Assembly: GCA_012513625.1 (NCBI GenBank)
Contig: JAAZBW010000219.1
Span: 1-5,595 of the forward strand
Reading direction: 5' to 3'
DNA length: 5,595 nucleotides
DNA from: Actinomycetales bacterium
Lineage (GTDB): Bacteria > Actinomycetota > Actinomycetes > Actinomycetales > Actinomycetaceae
A model generated the notes under the pieces. That model ran no database searches, was not told the DNA's origin, and was given only the letters and a program-made list of their open reading frames with translations. How positions within the stretch are numbered: the stretch's first letter is position 1; each line of letters starts with the position of its first letter. Shown here one piece after another: positions 5,559 to 5,595 of this stretch. The position numbers were made by a program, and so were the translations under genes.

Positions 5559-5595
5559 ATGTCCAACCCTACGGGGTGCGTGCCCGCGCCCACCA
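5559..5595 (+). CDS. Transposase, first 12 codons (probably ISL3 family)
   Basis: ATG 5559 opens MSNPTGCVPAPT and runs off the right edge. GGAGA at 5546-5550 with 8 nt spacing is a suitable ribosome-binding site. The start resembles actinobacterial ISL3-family transposases as I remember them, whose N-terminal zinc-binding region and DDE catalytic domain would follow beyond the window. Twelve residues are too few to prove the family; the IS-like terminal sequence upstream is the main support. Confidence 0.5.
   Translation, partial: MSNPTGCVPAPT

Larger units (their letters stand above)
5441..5595 (+). mobile_element. Left end of an ISL3-family-like insertion sequence (continues past window)
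   Basis: GGCTCTTGGG at 5441 resembles the GGCTCTT terminal inverted repeat typical of ISL3-family elements. It occurs exactly where the lipoprotein reading frame loses sense, and a transposase-like start follows 118 bp later. ISL3 elements usually duplicate 8 bp of target, so the predicted duplication is GGTAACGG (5433-5440). The right end, the second inverted repeat and most of the transposase are outside the window. The family call rests on remembered end and protein-start similarity, not a search. The boundary could be off by one or two bases. Confidence 0.62.

Overview
The window reads as chromosomal DNA of a high-GC actinobacterium. GC-rich third codon positions leave long shadow frames open everywhere, promoters lack clear -35 boxes, two genes look leaderless, and the gene neighbourhood (pheA, a lipid kinase, serS, a HAD phosphatase) is one I associate with Actinomycetales. 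I would guess an Actinomyces-like lineage, but the sequence alone does not fix genus or species.

Layout, left to right: (1) 1-372 is the 3' end of pheA (prephenate dehydratase, ACT domain). (2) A 126-bp promoter region with a perfect 7+2+7 inverted repeat (412-427) leads into two translationally coupled TetR-family regulators (499-1170 and 1167-1844) that look like paralogs. (3) Convergent to them, with only 27 bp between stops, is a diacylglycerol-kinase-like lipid kinase on the minus strand (1872-2951); its interdomain loop carries a 36-bp-period in-frame duplication. (4) Divergent from it, across 87 bp, is serS (3039-4307). Both divergent genes have a TANNNT box exactly 6 nt before the ATG, the arrangement expected for leaderless mRNAs. 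(5) One base after the serS stop begins a Cof-type HAD phosphatase (4309-5205). (6) A short stretch of lower GC (5206-5351) with interlocking inverted repeats precedes a lipoprotein gene (start GTG 5352). That gene is broken a few codons after its lipobox cysteine by the left end of an apparent ISL3-family insertion sequence (from about 5441), whose transposase start codon is at 5559. The window ends 12 codons into that transposase.

How the parts work together: pheA (phenylalanine synthesis), serS (tRNA-Ser charging) and the lipid kinase are housekeeping. The TetR pair looks like a self-contained, probably autoregulated unit with no obvious target gene inside the window. The most novel-looking element is a 19-bp imperfect hairpin (5499-5557) at the front of the IS. 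It buries the transposase ribosome-binding site and ends one base before the ATG, as expected of a device that blocks transposase translation from read-through transcripts of the interrupted gene. No gene cluster resembling an undescribed multi-gene system is visible. There are no tRNA, rRNA or CRISPR features, and no gene-free stretch longer than 300 bases; the longest is 146 bases.
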